Below, piece after piece: positions 50,043 to 59,057 of a DNA stretch of 64,000 nucleotides. The translations under genes were made by a program, and so were the position numbers. Numbering within the stretch: the stretch's first letter is position 1; the number at the start of each line of letters is the position of its first letter. The DNA is from Amycolatopsis sulphurea (lineage in GTDB: Bacteria; Actinomycetota; Actinomycetes; Mycobacteriales; Pseudonocardiaceae): the NCBI RefSeq assembly GCF_002564045.1, contig NZ_PDJK01000002.1:2852001-2916000 (forward strand). Direction: 5' to 3'. The notes under the pieces are model-generated. The model made no database searches. It saw nothing but the letters and a program-made list of their open reading frames with translations, and was not told where the DNA came from.

Positions 50043-50867
50043 GTGAGCAGTTCCGCACCTGTCGTCTTCGACGTCATCGACCAGGTCATCGAACCGCTGC
50101 GCGCCGAGGTGCCGCAGCGGCCTTCGGTGATGGAGTTCTACGACCCGCACTTCGAGGTACCACCGGTGCTGGCCGGGCCGGAGCGGCCGGCACCGGAGCC
50201 GAGCCTCGCGGAGGTCCGGCAGTCGTTCGGGCCGCTGCTCGGCGCAGCGCTGGCCGAGGAGGCGGAGCAGTACATCCGGTTCGTCGGCGGGATGACCGCG
50301 CTGGGGCTGGCCACCGATGGCGAGGTGACGGCCGAGGCGCTCGGGCTGTACCGGGTGCTGCGCGGCGGGTTCATCCGGGGCGTGGTCACCGGGGTGTTCC
50401 CGGCCGACCGGGAGCCGTGGGAGGTGCGGTTCTTCGGCGATGCGGACTACACCACGGTGATGACCAGGGCGGGCCGCCGTGCGCGGCTGCGATCCGGCCT
50501 GCTGAGCGCGCTGCCCGGGTGGGTGTTCGACGGCCTGCCCGACCGTGCGCCCGGCCCCGGCCCGGCGGTCCGGATCGAGACCGACCGCAGCGGGCTGGTC
50601 CCGTCGGCGGCCTGGGGCGAGCTGGACGTGATCCGCTCCGCGGCCGCCCGCCCCCGTCAGGGCACGGTGCTGGTCGACCTCACCGTGCGCGAGGCGGTGC
50701 TGGCCGAGTACCCGCACGGCGCGTTCGGACTGGTGGACAACGACCAGGGCCGCTACCAGTTCCGGGCGGCCCCGCTTCCGGGCGGCGGCTGGACGATCAC
50801 CTGGACACCGGCGACCCGCAGCACCGCGGAGGCCTGGATCGTCGAGGCGGTGCGCAGTCATGCGTGA
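50043..50867 (+). CDS. Unknown protein, weakly EspG-like
   Basis: A 274-residue protein with no confident family. Its C-terminal third (GTVLVDLTVREAVLAEYPHG, VDNDQGRYQF, GGGWTITWTPAT) is reminiscent of the end of EspG/ESX secretion-associated proteins. Its middle (GGFIRGVVTGVF..REPWEVRFFGDADYTTVM) is a predicted beta-rich region. No ESX genes are nearby. GTG 50043 was chosen; upstream sequence in frame lacks codon bias. It could be an isolated EspG-like chaperone or something unrelated. Confidence 0.55.
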   Translation: MSSSAPVVFDVIDQVIEPLRAEVPQRPSVMEFYDPHFEVPPVLAGPERPAPEPSLAEVRQSFGPLLGAALAEEAEQYIRFVGGMTALGLATDGEVTAEALGLYRVLRGGFIRGVVTGVFPADREPWEVRFFGDADYTTVMTRAGRRARLRSGLLSALPGWVFDGLPDRAPGPGPAVRIETDRSGLVPSAAWGELDVIRSAAARPRQGTVLVDLTVREAVLAEYPHGAFGLVDNDQGRYQFRAAPLPGGGWTITWTPATRSTAEAWIVEAVRSHA

Positions 50868-51786
50868 TCGTGATGGGGGTGTTGCGGCCGGGCAGGGGCG
50901 GGTTTGGGTCAGGGGTGAGTGGAGATGCTGGTGAGGGGCTGGGCTGAGGTGAGTGGGTTGCTGCTGGGAGGCGGGTCGATGTGTCCAGGGGAGGAGGGGT
51001 GTCCAGCGCGCGAGCGACGGTAAGTGGGTATGTCGACGGAGGTGAGCGAGTCTGCTGATGGGAGGTGCTGAGCGGCCGGGATACCGATCGGTTCGGTGAG
51101 CGTGATGTGGCGGTGGACAGAGGCGGTGAATGGGGTGGCGAGCGTCCCCACCGGCTCGCGTGTGGCGAACGAGCCGGTACCGGCACCACTCGCCCGGACG
51201 TAGCCGCCCGGCGATGCTTCAGCGAGTGACTTTGCTCCGCATCGCTTATGGCGAAGGAGTCTGCCTGCCGCGACCTGCAGGGAATAGTCTCGCTCAGCAT
51301 GGCTTGTGGCAGACGGTCCCGGCTGGCGTCGCTGGTGGTGAGCGGCCTCGCCCGGCATTGCTTGTGGTGGATGACCGCCCGGCGCTGCTTTAGCGGCTGA
51401 CCTTGCCCTGCATCGCTTATGGCGAAGGGCCGCCTGCCGCCAGTTGAGGAGAGTCGCCCCGCCCAGCATCGCTTGCGGCAGACAGCTCCGCCCGGCGCCG
51501 CTGGTAGCGGGCGGCCCGCCCGACGTCGCTTGTTGCGGACGGTCCCGCCCGGCGCCTCGGCGGTGGCCCGCTCGACGTCGCTTGTCACCGACGACCTGTC
51601 CGGCGCCGCCGGTGGCGACCAGGGCCGTCCGCCACCACTGTGTGATGCCGGAGGTGGTCCCGCGGGCACGGAGTGTGCCCGGCCGGGCGCGTCCGTCGCA
51701 GTAGGCTGAGGCCATTGGGTGGATGCGAGTGTGGGCAGTCTCGCCGATACTGGACGTGGCGGGCATTCCGTAGTGAGGTGGTCACC
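50868..51786. other. Gene-poor region containing a degenerate repeat array
   Basis: About 0.9 kb without a credible gene. The first third is G/T-rich, with many GGTGAG- and GGGGTG-like words. From about 51190 to 51660 it becomes an array of roughly 30-bp degenerate repeats, listed separately. Confidence 0.6.
51190..51660. repeat. Degenerate tandem repeat array, about 30-bp unit
   Basis: Ten to twelve units share the pattern GCCCGGCRTCGCTTGTGGCG. Clear copies lie near 51236 (GCATCGCTTATGGCGAAGG), 51350, 51410 (the same GCATCGCTTATGGCGAAGG again), 51465, 51520 and 51575. Spacing is about 28-32 bp with two longer gaps. Units are too diverged and spacers too irregular for CRISPR. Confidence 0.75.
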
Positions 51787-52392
51787 ATGAGCACGAGCGA
51801 TGGGGCGCCTTTCTTTCCGCCCCCCGCCCCGGAGTCCGATCGGGATGGCACGCTTTCCGGCGATTTCGTCGGGGAGCGGTTCTCCGATCCGCTGTCCGGG
51901 CTGGTCACCGGCGGCAGCGGCGGGGCTGCCCGGGCCGGGGAGTTCGGGCCGCTGCCCACTGCACGGCCGGTGCAGCACGATCCGGACGCGGTCAAGCGCA
52001 TGGTGGAGGCCGCGCTCGAGGAGGAGTCGAAGAAAGGTGTGCGGAGTTCGATCTCCGATTCGGCCGCCTTCGAACGACCCGATCGGGTGCCGCTCGGGCT
52101 GTTGCCGCGGCAGCGGACCTGGCCCAGCCGGGCGCCGCAGCTGCTGAAGAACCTGCCGCGGCCGAAGCTGAAGCAGGTCGCCGAGGTCGCCGACGACGAC
52201 ATCGAGGAAGAGCTGGCCGAACGGCAGGTCCGGCGGCGTGGGCTGCCGGCCATCAGCATGCCGGCCATGGGCCGCCCCTCGACCAGCACCGCGGGTGTGG
52301 TGCTCGCGTTCGTCCTGTTGATCGTGTTCGGAATTGTCGCAATCGAGATGATTGCGAGCCTGGTCAGCAGTCTGGGCGAGCTGTTCGGCTGA
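51787..52392 (+). CDS. Small protein with C-terminal membrane anchor
   Basis: A 201-residue protein of unknown function. It has a Pro/Gly-rich, probably disordered N-terminal region (FFPPPAPESDRDG), a central acidic and basic segment (VAEVADDDIEEELAERQVRRRG), and one C-terminal membrane helix (GVVLAFVLLIVFGIVAIEMIASLV). Most of it would face the cytoplasm as a tail-anchored protein. ATG 51787 has a GGTGG site upstream. It precedes the MFS/dTMP kinase fusion on the same strand. Confidence 0.75.
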   Translation: MSTSDGAPFFPPPAPESDRDGTLSGDFVGERFSDPLSGLVTGGSGGAARAGEFGPLPTARPVQHDPDAVKRMVEAALEEESKKGVRSSISDSAAFERPDRVPLGLLPRQRTWPSRAPQLLKNLPRPKLKQVAEVADDDIEEELAERQVRRRGLPAISMPAMGRPSTSTAGVVLAFVLLIVFGIVAIEMIASLVSSLGELFG

Positions 52393-52539
52393 GCCCGCAT
52401 CCCCCGTACGACACCCGGGCCGGTTCCGCGGCCACCCCTGCTCCGGCGCTACCCTGGCGACACGGTCGGGGGATCCGCAAGGGTCGCCCGGCGCCGCCGT
52501 GACGAGTGGGGTGGGCATATCAGCGAGGGCATACGGTCG

Positions 52540-54696
52540 TTGCCCGGAGCCGGTCCGGGTGGGTCGAGCGGGGCTCCGGCGTCCACGATCCACCGGGTCC
52601 GCCGGGTGCTGGCGATCAAACCGTTCCGCAGACTGTGGGGCGTCACGTACCTGTGCAGCGTCGCCGACTGGCTGAACCTGCTGGCCCTGACCAGCCTGAG
52701 CACCAAGCTCCTGGACAACTACACCGCGCAGAACTTCGCGTTCGTCGGCGTGGTCGTGACCAGCCTGCTGCCGGGCCTGCTGTTCGCCCCGGTCGGCGGA
52801 TTGCTGGCGGACCGGTTCGACCGGCGCAAGGTCATGGTCGTCTGCGACCTGCTGCGGTGCGGTTTCCTGCTGTCGATCGCCATCGTCGGCGCCCCGTGGT
52901 GGCTGTTCGTGGCGAACTTCCTGGTCGGCTGCAGCTCGATCATGTGGATTCCGTCCAAGGACGCCGCGGTGCCGAACCTGCTGCGCCGCCCGGACCAGGT
53001 GGAGACCGCCAACCAGCTCGGCCTGGTGATGACCTACGGCCTCGCGGTGATCACCGCGGCCGGGGCCAACGCGCTGATCCTCGGCATCAACTCCACGTTC
53101 CACCTGTTCCAGGGCGCGACCGCGGACCTCTACATCGCCAAGATCGTCGTGGTCATCACCGGTCTGCTGTACCTGACCAGCGGCGTCCTCGTGGCCACCC
53201 GGATTCCCGAGCTGTCACTGCGCGACGTGCACGCCACTCCCGAGAAGAAGGCCGAGAAGGCCGCCGAGGAAAAGCTCGGCCTCGGCGCCATGATGCGCGA
53301 CGGTTTCCGGTTCGTGCGCACCACGCCGCTGGTGCGCGGGCTGCTGATCGGCGCGTTCGGGGCTTTCGCCGCGGGCGGTGCGGTGGTGGCTTCGGCCAAG
53401 CCGTACTCCTCGTCGTTGCTCGCCGGCGACGCTGCGTTCAACCTGCTCGTGCTCTCCGTCTTCCTCGGGCTCGCCACCGGGATGGCAGTGGCGCCGAAGC
53501 TCGCCCACCGGCTTCCGCACGACCGCCTGTTCGGCATTTCCATCGTCGTGGCCGGGCTTTCCCTGCTGGTGGTGGCATTGTCGCCGCACCTGGCGATCTC
53601 GCTGGTCGCGGTGGCGCTGGTCGGGGTCTGCGCGGGTACCGCGTTCCTCACCGGCGTCACGATCATCGGCTCCCGCGTGGAAGACGCGATCCGCGGGCGG
53701 ATCAATGCGATCTACCAGACGATGCTGAAAGTGGTGCTGGCCGGCGCCACCGTGGTCACGCCGGCGCTGATCGGCCTGGTCAGGCCCCGGCAGGTCACCG
53801 TGTGGGGCGGCCCGATCACCATCGACGGCACCCGCCCGGTGATGCTCGGCGCCGCCGCGCTGGCCGTGCTGCTCGGAGTGGTCGCCTACCGGCAGATGGA
53901 CGACCGCCGCACCGAAAAGATCTTCGCCGACCTGCGCAACGCACTGCGCCGGACTCCGCGGCGCGTCAACGGCTACCTGATCGCGCTTGAAGGCACCACC
54001 GCGATCAACACCGGAGAGCAGGCCGCTCGCCTGGTCCGCTGGCTGGACACCGGCGTACGCCCGGTGGTCCGGTCTGCCGATCCCGCGCTGGCCGAACGCC
54101 AGTTCACCACGCTGGTTTCCGAGGCCTCGCTGTCCGGCGCGCGGGCACAGGCGCTGGTCGCCGCAGCGGTGCGGGCCGATCTGGTCGAGCGGGAGATTCA
54201 GCCGGCGCTGGACGCCGGATCCGTCGTGGTGATGGAACGCTTTGCCGACTCACCGCTCGCGGCGGTGTCCGCGGTCGGCGGTCTCGACAGTGCCGAGCTC
54301 GAAGGGATCACCGACTGGGCGACCGGACGGCTGCGCCCGGACCTCACCGTGCTGCTGGACACCGCGTCCGGCAACCAGAATCCCGACGATTCGAAGCTGT
54401 CGCCCAGCGAGCAGTGGCGGATGCAGAAGCTGCTCGCCGACATGGCCGCCGCGGACCCCGACCGTTACGTGGTGATCGACGCGGACGGGACCGACGACGA
54501 GATCGCCGAGCGCGTGCGCGTCGCGGTCCAGGCGGTGTTCGTGGGGCGGCTGTCCAGCTTCGCGCCGAAGGAAGCCGCAGTCGCGAACCAGCCGGCACCG
54601 TACGCCGTTCACGAAGCCGCGGCTGCCGCAGACGTCGCCGAGGCCACCGCGGCGGAAGCCGAGGAGCGCGTAGCGTCCGAAGCGGAGGCGAAGTGA
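52540..54696 (+). CDS. MFS transporter fused to a degenerate thymidylate kinase domain
   Basis: A 718-residue two-part protein. Residues about 20-430 are an MFS permease with 12 helices. Residues about 465-660 align with dTMP kinase (ALEG..., ERFADSPLA in place of DRYxDSSxA, GITDWATGRLRPDLTVLLD). Such fusions are known in actinomycetes, but here the P-loop reads GTTAINTGEQA instead of GGDGAGKSTQA. Lys and Ser/Thr of Walker A are therefore lost and the usual REPGGT loop is absent. Kinase activity is unlikely. TTG 52540 is a tentative start. It overlaps holB by GTGA. Confidence 0.88.
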   Translation: MPGAGPGGSSGAPASTIHRVRRVLAIKPFRRLWGVTYLCSVADWLNLLALTSLSTKLLDNYTAQNFAFVGVVVTSLLPGLLFAPVGGLLADRFDRRKVMVVCDLLRCGFLLSIAIVGAPWWLFVANFLVGCSSIMWIPSKDAAVPNLLRRPDQVETANQLGLVMTYGLAVITAAGANALILGINSTFHLFQGATADLYIAKIVVVITGLLYLTSGVLVATRIPELSLRDVHATPEKKAEKAAEEKLGLGAMMRDGFRFVRTTPLVRGLLIGAFGAFAAGGAVVASAKPYSSSLLAGDAAFNLLVLSVFLGLATGMAVAPKLAHRLPHDRLFGISIVVAGLSLLVVALSPHLAISLVAVALVGVCAGTAFLTGVTIIGSRVEDAIRGRINAIYQTMLKVVLAGATVVTPALIGLVRPRQVTVWGGPITIDGTRPVMLGAAALAVLLGVVAYRQMDDRRTEKIFADLRNALRRTPRRVNGYLIALEGTTAINTGEQAARLVRWLDTGVRPVVRSADPALAERQFTTLVSEASLSGARAQALVAAAVRADLVEREIQPALDAGSVVVMERFADSPLAAVSAVGGLDSAELEGITDWATGRLRPDLTVLLDTASGNQNPDDSKLSPSEQWRMQKLLADMAAADPDRYVVIDADGTDDEIAERVRVAVQAVFVGRLSSFAPKEAAVANQPAPYAVHEAAAAADVAEATAAEAEERVASEAEAK

Positions 54697-55892
54697 CCGC
54701 GCCGATCGGCGTTTGGGCGGGTTTGATCGGGCAGGAACCGGCAGCGGAGACGCTCTCCACTGCGGCGGCCGCGGCAGCGAAGATCGTCGCGCGAGAGCCT
54801 GTGGCGCCGGCTGCGATGACGCACGCGTGGCTGCTGACCGGCCCACCTGGGTCCGGGCGTTCGGTCGCCGCGCGCACCTTCGCCGCGGCGTTGCAGTGCA
54901 GCACCGGTACCGGCTGCGGTGCGTGCCCGGGTTGCCGCACCACGATGGCCGGTACGCACGCGGACGTACGGCTCGTCGTTCCCGAGGGCCTGTCGATCTC
55001 CGTCGCCGAGATGCGCGCGTTGGTGCAAGCCGCAGCGCGACGGCCGACGACCGGTGAATGGCAGGTCGTGATCATCGAAGACGCCGACCGCCTCACCGAA
55101 GGCGCGTCGAATGCGTTGCTGAAGGCCGTCGAAGAACCGCCGGAGCGCACGGTGTTCCTGCTCTGCGCACCGTCGGACCATCCGGAGGACGTGTCGGTCA
55201 CGATCCGCTCGCGGTGTCGGCTGGTGCCGTTGCGGACCCCGCCCGCGGCAGCGATCGCGCAGGTCCTCGTCTCGCGGGACGGCGTCGATCCCGAGCGTGC
55301 GCAGTGGGCAGCGGCGGTGTGCAACGGACATGTCGGCCGCGCGCGCCGGCTCGCGACCGACGAAGCCGCTCGGCACCGGCGGGACACCGTGCTGCGGATC
55401 CCGCTCGGCCTCCGCCGTCCTGGGGACGTCTTCACCAGCGCGGACCAGCTGATCAGCGCGGCTGAGGCGGATGCGGGCGAGGAGAGCAAAAGCCGCGACG
55501 AATCCGAACGCTCCGAGCTGCGTACCGCGATGGGCGGTGACGGCACGGGAAAGGGCGTCGCCGGTGCGAAGCGGGCCGCCGAAGCCGCGGTGAAGCAGCT
55601 CGAAAAGCGCCAGAAGTCCCGCGCCACGCGTACCCAGCGCGACACTCTCGATCTCGCCTTGGTGGACCTCGCGGGCTTCTACCGCGACGTGCTGGTCACG
55701 GCTTCCCATGCCGGAGCCACGCTCACCCACCCCGACCACGCCGACGCCATCGCGTCCGCCGCTTCGGCATGGACCCCGGAGTCGACCTTGAGGCGGCTCG
55801 AAGCCGTTCTGGAGTGCCGCGAAGCGATCGGGCTGAATGTGAAGCCGCGGATCGCCGTGGAAGCCATGGTCACCACACTTCGCCAAGGCTGA
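54693..55892 (+). CDS. holB: DNA polymerase III delta-prime subunit
   Basis: A 399-residue clamp-loader subunit. The AAA+ core has GPPGSGRSVAAR, in which the Walker A Lys is Arg, consistent with the non-hydrolysing role of delta-prime. The zinc module (CSTGTGCGACPGC), IIEDADRLTEGASNALLKAVEEPP, and the sensor TIRSRCR are intact. A charged linker near residues 260-290 is longer than in enteric proteins. GTG 54693 overlaps the previous stop, as tmk and holB are adjacent in many actinobacteria. Confidence 0.94.
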   Translation: MTAPIGVWAGLIGQEPAAETLSTAAAAAAKIVAREPVAPAAMTHAWLLTGPPGSGRSVAARTFAAALQCSTGTGCGACPGCRTTMAGTHADVRLVVPEGLSISVAEMRALVQAAARRPTTGEWQVVIIEDADRLTEGASNALLKAVEEPPERTVFLLCAPSDHPEDVSVTIRSRCRLVPLRTPPAAAIAQVLVSRDGVDPERAQWAAAVCNGHVGRARRLATDEAARHRRDTVLRIPLGLRRPGDVFTSADQLISAAEADAGEESKSRDESERSELRTAMGGDGTGKGVAGAKRAAEAAVKQLEKRQKSRATRTQRDTLDLALVDLAGFYRDVLVTASHAGATLTHPDHADAIASAASAWTPESTLRRLEAVLECREAIGLNVKPRIAVEAMVTTLRQG

Positions 55893-55936
55893 CTCGTGAG
55901 TGGTGAGACCGGGGGACGGTCTCACCACTCACGAAG

Positions 55937-57616
55937 TCAGTCGCGTGGGAACGGTGACGGCTTGAAAGGCTTTGGCTCGCCGGGATTCCTGTGCGACACC
56001 AGCGCGGGCCTGCGACGGTTCGGGAACGCAGCCACCATGACCACACCGAGCAACAGCAACGCGGTACCGGTCCAGAACAACGGCACAGTTGCGTACGCAG
56101 TGCCCGTGTAGGCGAGGTGCTTCGCCGGGGCGGCCGGCGCTTGGCCACCAGCGTTCGGAGCGGGAGTCGTGCTACCGCACACCACGCCACCCGTCGGCGC
56201 GTACGCGCGCGCCACCTGCTCGCCCAGCGAAAGCTGCGCCAGCGACGAAGGCAGCTTGTCGCCCGCGTCCTTCGGCAACAGGCTCTTCAGCCGTTCCGTG
56301 GGCAGCACCTGGAGGTCGAACAGCCGCGCGGAGGCACCCAGCTGGTAGCCCTTGAACGGCGTGGTCGCCTCGGACTGCTTCTGCTCCAGGTTCGCGATGC
56401 TCAGCCGCAGCACGCCGAGGTCGAGCACTTTGTTGGTGGTGTCGGACAACTGCTTGAGGCCCTGCGTCGCCGTGGCGACCAGGCCGCCGACCACCGGCAC
56501 GTTGTCGAGCGCGCCGAACTGGTCGCTCAGCGGCGACAACGGCAGGCCGATCGGGATGTCCTGTGTCGGGTTCGCCGCGTCGAGGGTGTACAGCGTCTTG
56601 CCGCCGGCCGAGATGGTCAGTACCGGTGCCTGGTACTCGACTTTCGACGTCTTCGCGTCGCCGGTCGAGGTCACCGTGAGCGTCGGCTGGCTGACCACCT
56701 TGAGCTCCAGTTCGAGCGGGGTGCCCTTGAGGATCTGGAGGTCCGCGCCCTGCAGCGTCGAGACCGACTGCACGGCCTTGTTCTTCGACCCCGGGATGTC
56801 GACGAGCTTCACCTGCGAGTGTGACGAGAGCGTGTTCGGCAGGCTGAGCAGCGAACCGGCGCCGCCCGGCTGGGCCTTCTCGCCCCCGGACAGCAGGCCG
56901 CCAAGACTCTGCAGCCCGCTCGCCGGATCGAACCCGGTGGCCAGCTTGTCGGTGGACGGTAGGTTCAGCCCGCCTCCGCCGAGCAGCGGGACCTGCGGCA
57001 GCGTCGGGATGACGTTCAGCAGCGAGAGACTGGCCACCGACGTGCTGGCGTCGGAGATCGTGCCGACGCACGGGCCGAGCGTGTCGCTCCAGCGCGCGTG
57101 CGCGCTGCCGTTGAGCAGCCCGACGTTCAGCAGCGGATTCGACGGTGCGTTGAGCCCGCCGGTGATCTCCTTGGGGTTGTCGGGCAACGCTGTCTGCGTG
57201 AGGCTGCCTGGCACCTGTGGCGCCTGCCCGCCCACCGCGAGCCCGAACGGCGAGGACTGCGCGATCGACTTCTCGTAGCTGAGGTAGGCCTCCGAATTCG
57301 CGGACGCGCTGGACAGGCCCATCCCGGCCTCCAGCGCGGACTGCTTCGGCAGCTGCTGGCCGAAGCCGGGGAGGATGGTCCCCGTGGTCACCGAGTTCGG
57401 CAGCAGCCGCAACACCCCGAGCGCGGTACCCGCGTCCCCGACAGCGTGCCCGAGCGGCTGCGGCTCGTTCGGCACCGACGCGGGTGGCTGGCCCGGGCTC
57501 CCCGGCTGAGGGATCGGCGTGGTCGGGATGTCCTGCGCACCCGCCGGACCCGCGCTGAGCAGCACCAGGGCCGCGGTGACGGGGACGGCTACCGCCCGAG
57601 GCAGTTTTCGCCGCAT
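55937..57616 (-). CDS. Cell-surface protein with LAXTG sortase signal
   Basis: A 559-residue exported protein of unknown function. A signal peptide (1-27) ends in AGAQD. A Pro-rich stretch follows, then a large beta-rich region with a repeated LLPxGG style. Near the C terminus LAYTG is followed by a hydrophobic helix and NRRRP, which is the layout of class E sortase (LAXTG) substrates. It is probably attached to the cell wall. ATG 57616 is the only start that leaves a proper signal peptide. Confidence 0.78.
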   Translation of the reverse strand: MRRKLPRAVAVPVTAALVLLSAGPAGAQDIPTTPIPQPGSPGQPPASVPNEPQPLGHAVGDAGTALGVLRLLPNSVTTGTILPGFGQQLPKQSALEAGMGLSSASANSEAYLSYEKSIAQSSPFGLAVGGQAPQVPGSLTQTALPDNPKEITGGLNAPSNPLLNVGLLNGSAHARWSDTLGPCVGTISDASTSVASLSLLNVIPTLPQVPLLGGGGLNLPSTDKLATGFDPASGLQSLGGLLSGGEKAQPGGAGSLLSLPNTLSSHSQVKLVDIPGSKNKAVQSVSTLQGADLQILKGTPLELELKVVSQPTLTVTSTGDAKTSKVEYQAPVLTISAGGKTLYTLDAANPTQDIPIGLPLSPLSDQFGALDNVPVVGGLVATATQGLKQLSDTTNKVLDLGVLRLSIANLEQKQSEATTPFKGYQLGASARLFDLQVLPTERLKSLLPKDAGDKLPSSLAQLSLGEQVARAYAPTGGVVCGSTTPAPNAGGQAPAAPAKHLAYTGTAYATVPLFWTGTALLLLGVVMVAAFPNRRRPALVSHRNPGEPKPFKPSPFPRD

Positions 57617-57754
57617 GTGCCGAATCCTCCAGATGGTGTTCGGGGGCCGGAATTGAGACCGAAGTCATAGGAGCCTAACGACGCGGCCCCCGGAAGGTGA
57701 CGCGCCGGGCTCCGCTACACTGATGCCCGTCGCACGGCTCCACCACCGCGACAC

Positions 57755-57828
57755 GCCGCCTTAGCTCAGTCGGCCAGAGCGATTCACTCGTAATGAATAG
57801 GTCGGGGGTTCGATTCCCCCAGGCGGCT
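57755..57828 (+). tRNA. tRNA-Thr (anticodon CGT)
   Basis: A complete 74-nt cloverleaf. The acceptor stem is GCCGCCT / AGGCGGC with discriminator T57828; the D arm contains TTAGCTCAGT. The anticodon stem ATTCA / TGAAT encloses CT-CGT-AA, and the T arm is GGGGGTTCGATTCCCCC. CCA is not encoded. Confidence 0.97.
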
Positions 57829-57834
57829 CTCGAA

Positions 57835-57870
57835 TCAGGCCCTGTCCGGAGATTTCCGGACAGGGCCTGA
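57835..57870 (+). terminator. Terminator after tRNA-Thr
   Basis: A perfect 16-bp stem TCAGGCCCTGTCCGGA / TCCGGACAGGGCCTGA with a GATT loop starts 6 bp after the tRNA. Confidence 0.85.
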
Positions 57871-57987
57871 GTGCATTCGGTGCGCGGTTCTCCTCGCGGA
57901 TGACCGGGCCACGATCGGCCAACTGGCCGGGCTACCCGAGCCGGAAGGCCGATGGCGGCGTCCGTTCGCCTGGCTTGACTCGAGGAT

Positions 57988-58425
57988 ATGCAGAACATGG
58001 TGCGCAAGATGGCCGTCGCGGGTGCGGTGGTGGCGGTGACCGCGGTGTCCGGGTGCGGGCTCCGTGAGGCGATCATCGAGCAGGGGAACGGGCATGCGAA
58101 GGCGGTTTCCTACGAAAGCGGGCTCGAGGGCAAGAACGATGCCGACGCGAAGTTGCCGGGGTGGGTACCGGACGGGGCGCGGCAGGTCGTGGAGGTCATC
58201 CGCACCACGGGCACCGAGCGGATTCTGAAGTACCGGCCCGAGGGGACAACGCTGCCCGCCTTGTGTACTCCCGGCAATGCCGAGGCCGCGCCGCCGACGC
58301 TGACCGCGGACTGGTGGCCGGCCGGGGAGCACAAGCGCACGGACAAGGTTTGCGACGGCTGGCATGTCGCGATCGAGCAGGGCGCGGTCTACGCCTATCG
58401 CGCCGAAAGTCTCCTCGGAAACTGA
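57988..58425 (+). CDS. Small putative lipoprotein
   Basis: A 145-residue protein with a signal peptide ending in the lipobox AVSGCG. The mature domain contains PGWVPDGARQVVEVIRTTGTERILKYRP, ADWWPAGE and a Cys pair (LCTPG, KVCDGW) likely to form a disulfide. Family unknown. ATG 57988 follows CGAGGA. The stop codon lies inside the terminator stem shared with the convergent greA-like gene. Confidence 0.75.
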   Translation: MQNMVRKMAVAGAVVAVTAVSGCGLREAIIEQGNGHAKAVSYESGLEGKNDADAKLPGWVPDGARQVVEVIRTTGTERILKYRPEGTTLPALCTPGNAEAAPPTLTADWWPAGEHKRTDKVCDGWHVAIEQGAVYAYRAESLLGN

Positions 58426-58466
58426 ACGAGGGCCGCCCGCGCACTGCCGGGGCGGCCCTCGTTCAG
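58422..58466. terminator. Bidirectional terminator overlapping a stop codon
   Basis: A perfect 17-bp stem CTGAACGAGGGCCGCCC / GGGCGGCCCTCGTTCAG encloses 11 nt. It ends transcripts of the lipoprotein gene and of the convergent greA-like gene. Confidence 0.85.
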
Positions 58467-58476
58467 TCCTTTGTGG

Positions 58477-58944
58477 TCAGTCCTTCGGCGGGGTCAGTTC
58501 CAGCACGGTCACCGTCGTGTGGCCGCGCGGCGTGCGGTAGGTGACTTCGTCGCCGGCCTTCGCGCCGACCAGGGCGAGGCCGAGCGGGCTGTCCGAGGTC
58601 ACCGAATCGACATCTTCGCCCGGGAGGGTGACCACGGTGAACACTTCCTTGTCCCCGTCGGCGAACTGCAGCGAAACCCGCGTGCCGTCGGGAAGCAGCG
58701 AGCTGTCGTACGCGCCGTGCTCCAGTTTCGCGGACACGTCGGCGATCTGCCGTTCCAGCCGGGCGGCGGCCTCCGCACGGTCGATCACGTCGGCCTGGTC
58801 GGCCGCGTCCCCGGTGCGCTCCTGTTCACCCGGCTGCGGGGCGAGCGCCGCCCGTTGCGCGCGTAGATCGGCTATTTCCTTTTCCAGCTGACGGCGTGCC
58901 GCCTCGCTGAGCCCCTTGTCCCCTGAGATCACCATGCCGGGCAT
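58477..58944 (-). CDS. GreA/GreB-family elongation factor
   Basis: A 155-residue protein with an N-terminal coiled coil (LSEAARRQLEKEIADLRAQRAAL ... AEAAARLERQIADVSAKLE) and a C-terminal FKBP-like domain (SPLGLALVGAKAGDEVTYRTPRGHTTVTVLEL). The tip region contains GDAADQADVIDR; acidic residues there would act in RNA polymerase backtracking rescue. It is a second-type Gre/Rnk-like factor rather than the standard 158-residue GreA. ATG 58944 or 58935 could be the start. Confidence 0.85.
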   Translation of the reverse strand: MPGMVISGDKGLSEAARRQLEKEIADLRAQRAALAPQPGEQERTGDAADQADVIDRAEAAARLERQIADVSAKLEHGAYDSSLLPDGTRVSLQFADGDKEVFTVVTLPGEDVDSVTSDSPLGLALVGAKAGDEVTYRTPRGHTTVTVLELTPPKD

Positions 58945-59057
58945 TCTCCGCCGCGCGGAGCGGGGTGGCCAATCCGGTTTTTCACCCTACGGGGGCGGCC
59001 GGGACATCTGCCCTAGAATTCGGGCCTGCCGTCCTGGACCCCGTAACGAGGATCACC

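Noticed and set aside
51190..51660. Repeat array considered as CRISPR
   Set aside because: Units vary too much, spacers are not of constant length, and no cas gene is nearby.
57755..57828. tRNA-Thr as a phage or ICE integration site
   Set aside because: No second copy of the tRNA 3' end and no integrase gene is visible in the window.
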